Shown here: one piece after another, positions 61,340 to 64,000 of the stretch | How the letters are laid out: each line of letters opens with the position of its first letter | Position numbering within the stretch: position 1 is the first letter of the stretch | Assembly: GCF_029714205.1 (NCBI RefSeq) | Contig: NZ_CP121648.1 | Location: 3,304,001 to 3,368,000, forward strand | DNA from: Methylobacterium sp. CB376 | Lineage (GTDB): Bacteria; Pseudomonadota; Alphaproteobacteria; Rhizobiales; Beijerinckiaceae | Length of the DNA: 64,000 nucleotides | Direction of reading: 5' to 3' | Made by a program: the position numbers and the translations under genes | The notes under the pieces: model-generated | What the model saw: the letters and a program-made list of their open reading frames with translations, nothing else | Told to the model about the DNA's origin: nothing | Databases searched by the model: none

Positions 61340-61830
61340 GTCGTCGGCTCCTCTCCGGTCGCCCCGTCATCCTGCGCCAAGCCGCGCCGCGGCGCCAGCG
61401 CAAAGCCGCCGTCCATCGTTCGCTTTACCGAACGTCTAGGCCGCCAGGTCCCGGCGAATACCGGTGCGCGACCGCTCAGAAGCAGGGATCTTCTCGCGGA
61501 ACCGCCTCGGCGCGGAGGCTTCTGCTCCCTCGACTTGTTCTATAGAAAGAACATTCCGGTTGACAGGGCGGAGCCCGCCTGGGATCTTCGCGGAGGACGG
61601 AGGGGGCGCCCCGCCGTGCCAGCGCGCCGGGGCCGCCCCGGCCTTCCCGGAGACCTGCGGCGATGCGGCCGATCCCGATGCGACGCGACCGCCTCCGCCA
61701 CGCCGTGCGGGGCCCGGCCCGCACCCTCCTCGACGGCTGTCGCGGCTGAGCCTCGCCCGCGTCACCCCCGTCACCGCGCGCCGCAGCGCCCGCCCCGCCG
61801 GCGCGCGCCGGCGAGAGGAGTCGTGTCACC
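61340..61830. other. Intergenic region with possible promoter, no gene
   Basis: 491 bp. A short AT-rich patch (TTGTTCTATAGAAAGAAC, including the palindrome TTCTATAGAA) is followed by TTGACA and, 17 bp later, GATCTT, which together look like a rightward promoter near 61559-61587. It is 240 bp before the next gene, leaving room for a long leader or small RNA. Confidence 0.4.
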
Positions 61831-62025
61831 ATGTCGTCAGCCCGCATCGTGGAGGTCGGCGAGACCTCCGCCGGCATCGTCGTGCCCGAGGCCGAGGGAT
61901 TCCGCTTCTTCGCCGCCCATCCGGATTTCGTCCGCCTCGAGGGCCGGATCTTCCGCAGCCCGCGCCACGCCACGCGCGCCGCGAGCGAGCTGAGGGCGCG
62001 TCGGGGCAAGCCCTCCCGCCACTGA
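61831..62025 (+). CDS. Small conserved hypothetical protein, 64 aa
   Basis: MSSARIVEVGETSAGIVVPEAEGFRFFAAHPDFVRLEGRIFRSPRHATRAASEL... has the pattern of small Rhizobiales proteins with AGIVV.E..GFRFFAA...F..LEG..F.sp..A..AA..L. GAGAGGAG precedes the ATG. Function unknown. Confidence 0.65.
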   Translation: MSSARIVEVGETSAGIVVPEAEGFRFFAAHPDFVRLEGRIFRSPRHATRAASELRARRGKPSRH

Positions 62026-62050
62026 CCGCGCGCGGGCGGCCCCTCGTCCC

Positions 62051-62158
62051 GACGCCCGGGATGCCGACGCATCGGGCCGTCTCGACGCGTCGACACCGAG
62101 CCGAGGGCTCGGCGACGCGTCGAGAACGGAACCGGCGGTCACGTCCGTGACCGCCGGG
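62051..62158. repeat. Structured intergenic repeat, family 2, copy 2
   Basis: Counterpart of 7707-7837. Stems: TCTCGACGCGTCG (62080-62092) with CGACGCGTCGAGA (62113-62125), 13 bp perfect; and GGCGGTCACG (62134-62143) with CGTGACCGCC (62146-62155). Shared blocks with copy 1: CGACGCA, CGGGCCGT, CGACACC, GGGCT, GAACCGGCGG. The element ends two bases before the stop codon of the minus-strand ubiB-like gene, suggesting a transcript-end function. Confidence 0.75.
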
Positions 62159-62159
62159 A

Positions 62160-63794
62160 TCAGCGGTTGCGCGCGAGGAGCAGGATCCAGCCGATGCCGA
62201 TCGTCAGGACCAGGATGCCGATCGTCGCGAAGGCCGGGGTGCCGTGCTCCATGAGCTTCGGGGCGAGCTGCGTGGCGAAGGCCGCCACCACCAGCCCCAC
62301 CGCCACCCGGGCCGCCGCCCGCTCGATCCCCCGGGTGAGCTTGTCCATGCCCTTGAGCTCGATCTCCACCGTGACGCGGCCCTGCTTCAGGCGCACCAGC
62401 ATCAGGTGGACGAGGGTCGGCAGCTCGGAGGCGGCCCCGTAGAGGCCGGCGGCGAGCCCCTCGAACTTGCTCTTGACCTCCTTGAGCGAGAAGCGCGTGC
62501 GCATCGTGCGCTTCACGGTCGGGCCGGCCGCCGCGAAGAGGTCGAATTGCGGGTCGAGCTGGCGCATCACCCCGTCGGCCGTGACGAGGCCCTTGAACAG
62601 GATCGCCAGGTCGGTCGGCATGGCGAGGTCGTTCTCGCGCGCCATGGTCATGAAATCCGTGAGCACCACCCCGAGATTCAGGGTCGCCCCGTTGTGGCGC
62701 ATCACGAAGGCCTGCGAGGCGGCCTCCAGGCGGGTCAGGTCGGGCGCGCTGCCGCCGGTCCAGTCGAGCAGCACCGCCATCAGCCCGTCCGCGTCCTCCT
62801 TCAGCATCGCCCCGATCAGGATCAGGAGCTGGGCCCGGCGGCGCTGCGACAGCCGCCCGATGATGCCGAAATCCACGAAGGCGATGCGGTTGCCGGTCAG
62901 GCAGAGCAGGTTGCCGGGATGCGGGTCGGCGTGGAAGACGCCCTCGATCAGCGACATCTGCAGGAAGGCGTCGGTGCCGCGCTGCGCCAGCACCACCCGG
63001 TCGTAGCCCTCCTCGTCCAGCCGCTTGATGTCGGTCGGGGGAATGCCGTGGATGAACTCCTGCACGAGCACCCGCTCGGAGGTCCATTCCCAGTAGATTT
63101 TCGGGAAGACAATGTCGTCCCGGTCCGCGAACAGCCCGGCGAGCAATTCGCAGTTGCGGGCCTCGTTCAGCAGGTCGAGTTCCTCGCGCAGGCCCTGCGC
63201 GATGTGGCGCATCTGCTCGTGCGGCCGGTAGCGCGTCATCTCCGGCCACTCGCTCTCGACGATGCGCGAGGCGTGCGAGAGCAGCCGCAGGTCGGCCTCG
63301 ATGATCTTCTGCACGCCGGGGCGGCGCACCTTGACGATCACCTCCTCGCCGCTCTCCAGCCGCGCCCGGTAGACCTGGGCGATGGAGGCGGAGGCGAGCG
63401 GATTGGTGTCGAACTCGGAGAAGATCTCGCTCGGGGGAGCGCCGAGGTCGGCCTCGAGTTGCGGGCGGATCACCTCCCAGGGCACCGGCGCCACCCGGTC
63501 GTGGAGCTTGCCGAGTTCCTCCGTCCATTGCGGGGCGAGGAGGTCGGCCCGGCTCGCCAGCACTTGGCCGAGCTTGATGAAGGTCGGGCCCAGCGCCTCG
63601 ATGGCGCGGCGCATCCGCTCGGGCTGCGACAGGCGCGTGAGGTCGACCGCCGGCGTGCTGCGCCAGGCGAGGCGCGGGATCGCCCGCAGGCCGAGGCGGT
63701 CCACGACCTGGTTCACGCCGAACCCGATCAGGATCCCGGCGATCTCCTGAAGGCGCTGCCGGTCGCGCGCCGCAACGAAAGCGGTTTTCAGCAT
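62160..63794 (-). CDS. AarF/UbiB atypical kinase-like protein
   Basis: 544-aa protein of the ABC1/UbiB family, needed for ubiquinone biosynthesis or membrane lipid handling in characterised members. Family motifs: ALGPTFIKLGQVLASRADLL (KxGQ), FDTNPLASASIAQVYRA (A-rich loop), EFIHGIPPTD, GVFHADPHPGNLL and FVDFGIIGRLS (DFG-like). Two C-terminal membrane helices (AAARVAVGLVVAAFATQL, FATIGILVLTIGIGWILLL) anchor it. The remaining DNA to the window end (63795-64000) shows no gene I trust. Confidence 0.9.
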   Translation of the reverse strand: MLKTAFVAARDRQRLQEIAGILIGFGVNQVVDRLGLRAIPRLAWRSTPAVDLTRLSQPERMRRAIEALGPTFIKLGQVLASRADLLAPQWTEELGKLHDRVAPVPWEVIRPQLEADLGAPPSEIFSEFDTNPLASASIAQVYRARLESGEEVIVKVRRPGVQKIIEADLRLLSHASRIVESEWPEMTRYRPHEQMRHIAQGLREELDLLNEARNCELLAGLFADRDDIVFPKIYWEWTSERVLVQEFIHGIPPTDIKRLDEEGYDRVVLAQRGTDAFLQMSLIEGVFHADPHPGNLLCLTGNRIAFVDFGIIGRLSQRRRAQLLILIGAMLKEDADGLMAVLLDWTGGSAPDLTRLEAASQAFVMRHNGATLNLGVVLTDFMTMARENDLAMPTDLAILFKGLVTADGVMRQLDPQFDLFAAAGPTVKRTMRTRFSLKEVKSKFEGLAAGLYGAASELPTLVHLMLVRLKQGRVTVEIELKGMDKLTRGIERAAARVAVGLVVAAFATQLAPKLMEHGTPAFATIGILVLTIGIGWILLLARNR

Positions 63795-64000
63795 GGATGC
63801 ATCAGCTCAGCCCGGCTGCCATGGGAGGTAAAGCACAGTGTGGGGCTGCCGCGCTGCGCTCCTTGACGAAACAGGCGCGCCGCCCGGCGCCGGATCGAGT
63901 CATGCCCGGGTCGTTCGGGTAGGCCCTCAACTTGGCGGGACTTTGGCGGGCGGCGGACGGGCCGGGCTCCGCGGCAGGGCCGCGGGTACGGGAGCGGCAC

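Noticed and set aside
61544..61567. Possible LexA (SOS) box, GTTC...GAAC
   Set aside because: Alphaproteobacterial LexA sites are direct repeats GTTC-N7-GTTC or the complement; here the arms are inverted with an 8-base spacer, so it does not fit.
63788..64000. Minus-strand frame at the window end
   Set aside because: Arg/Pro-rich, overlaps the start of the ubiB-like gene and has no recognisable features; truncated by the window, so cannot be judged further.

Overview
The window is very GC-rich, almost fully coding DNA of an alphaproteobacterium. A Methylobacterium-like (Rhizobiales) source is my best inference. It rests on the rsmB / heparinase-like / purH order, a lanthanide-type PQQ alcohol dehydrogenase with a MoxJ-like partner, DUF6481, DUF6894 and DUF3422 proteins, and many tiny lineage-type hypothetical genes. 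No rRNA, CRISPR array or intact insertion sequence was seen. One tRNA, tRNA-Ser(CGA), is present.

Layout. 1-6.9 kb: the 3' end of an acetate permease gene, then an exopolysaccharide block (polyprenyl-phosphate glycosyl-1-phosphate transferase, GT4 glycosyltransferase, Wza-like lipoprotein, GumC/Wzc-like protein with a dead kinase domain). 7-17.6 kb: housekeeping genes (L,D-transpeptidase, cupin, PH-domain protein, SDHAF4-like factor, rsmB, heparinase-like, purH, diguanylate cyclase, DUF3422). 17.9-25.5 kb: a peptide ABC transporter operon with an internal M20 peptidase and a divergent LysR gene. 25.5-29.8 kb: a run of small genes including a cold-shock protein. 29.9-38.5 kb: one tightly overlapping minus-strand operon for a PQQ alcohol dehydrogenase, a MoxJ-like binding protein, two c-type cytochromes and a complete caa3-type oxidase with its CtaG assembly factor. 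38.9-41.7 kb: TetR / SDR / Fe-S-SCP2 locus with inverted-repeat operators. 42-49.4 kb: acyltransferase, HWE kinase, 2OG oxygenase, lytic transglycosylase and small genes, several with lower GC. 50-51 kb: RTX-repeat protein. 51.4-57.5 kb: an XRE regulator and a dihydroorotate dehydrogenase (PyrD/PyrK) + M20 amidohydrolase + MFS operon. Matching inverted repeats lie upstream of both the regulator and the operon. 58-59.7 kb: one intact and one broken sulfotransferase gene. 60-64 kb: tRNA, cupin, small genes and an AarF/UbiB protein.

Two systems stand out. The first is a self-contained periplasmic alcohol-oxidation chain running from dehydrogenase to its own terminal oxidase. The second is a putative orotate / N-carbamoyl-amino-acid catabolic operon with a readable operator logic. 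Two families of structured intergenic repeats are also present. Family 1 has five copies, and in four of them the hairpin forms the stop codon of the adjacent gene. Family 2 has two copies whose stems differ in sequence but keep pairing. All functional calls come from reading motifs; no database search was run.
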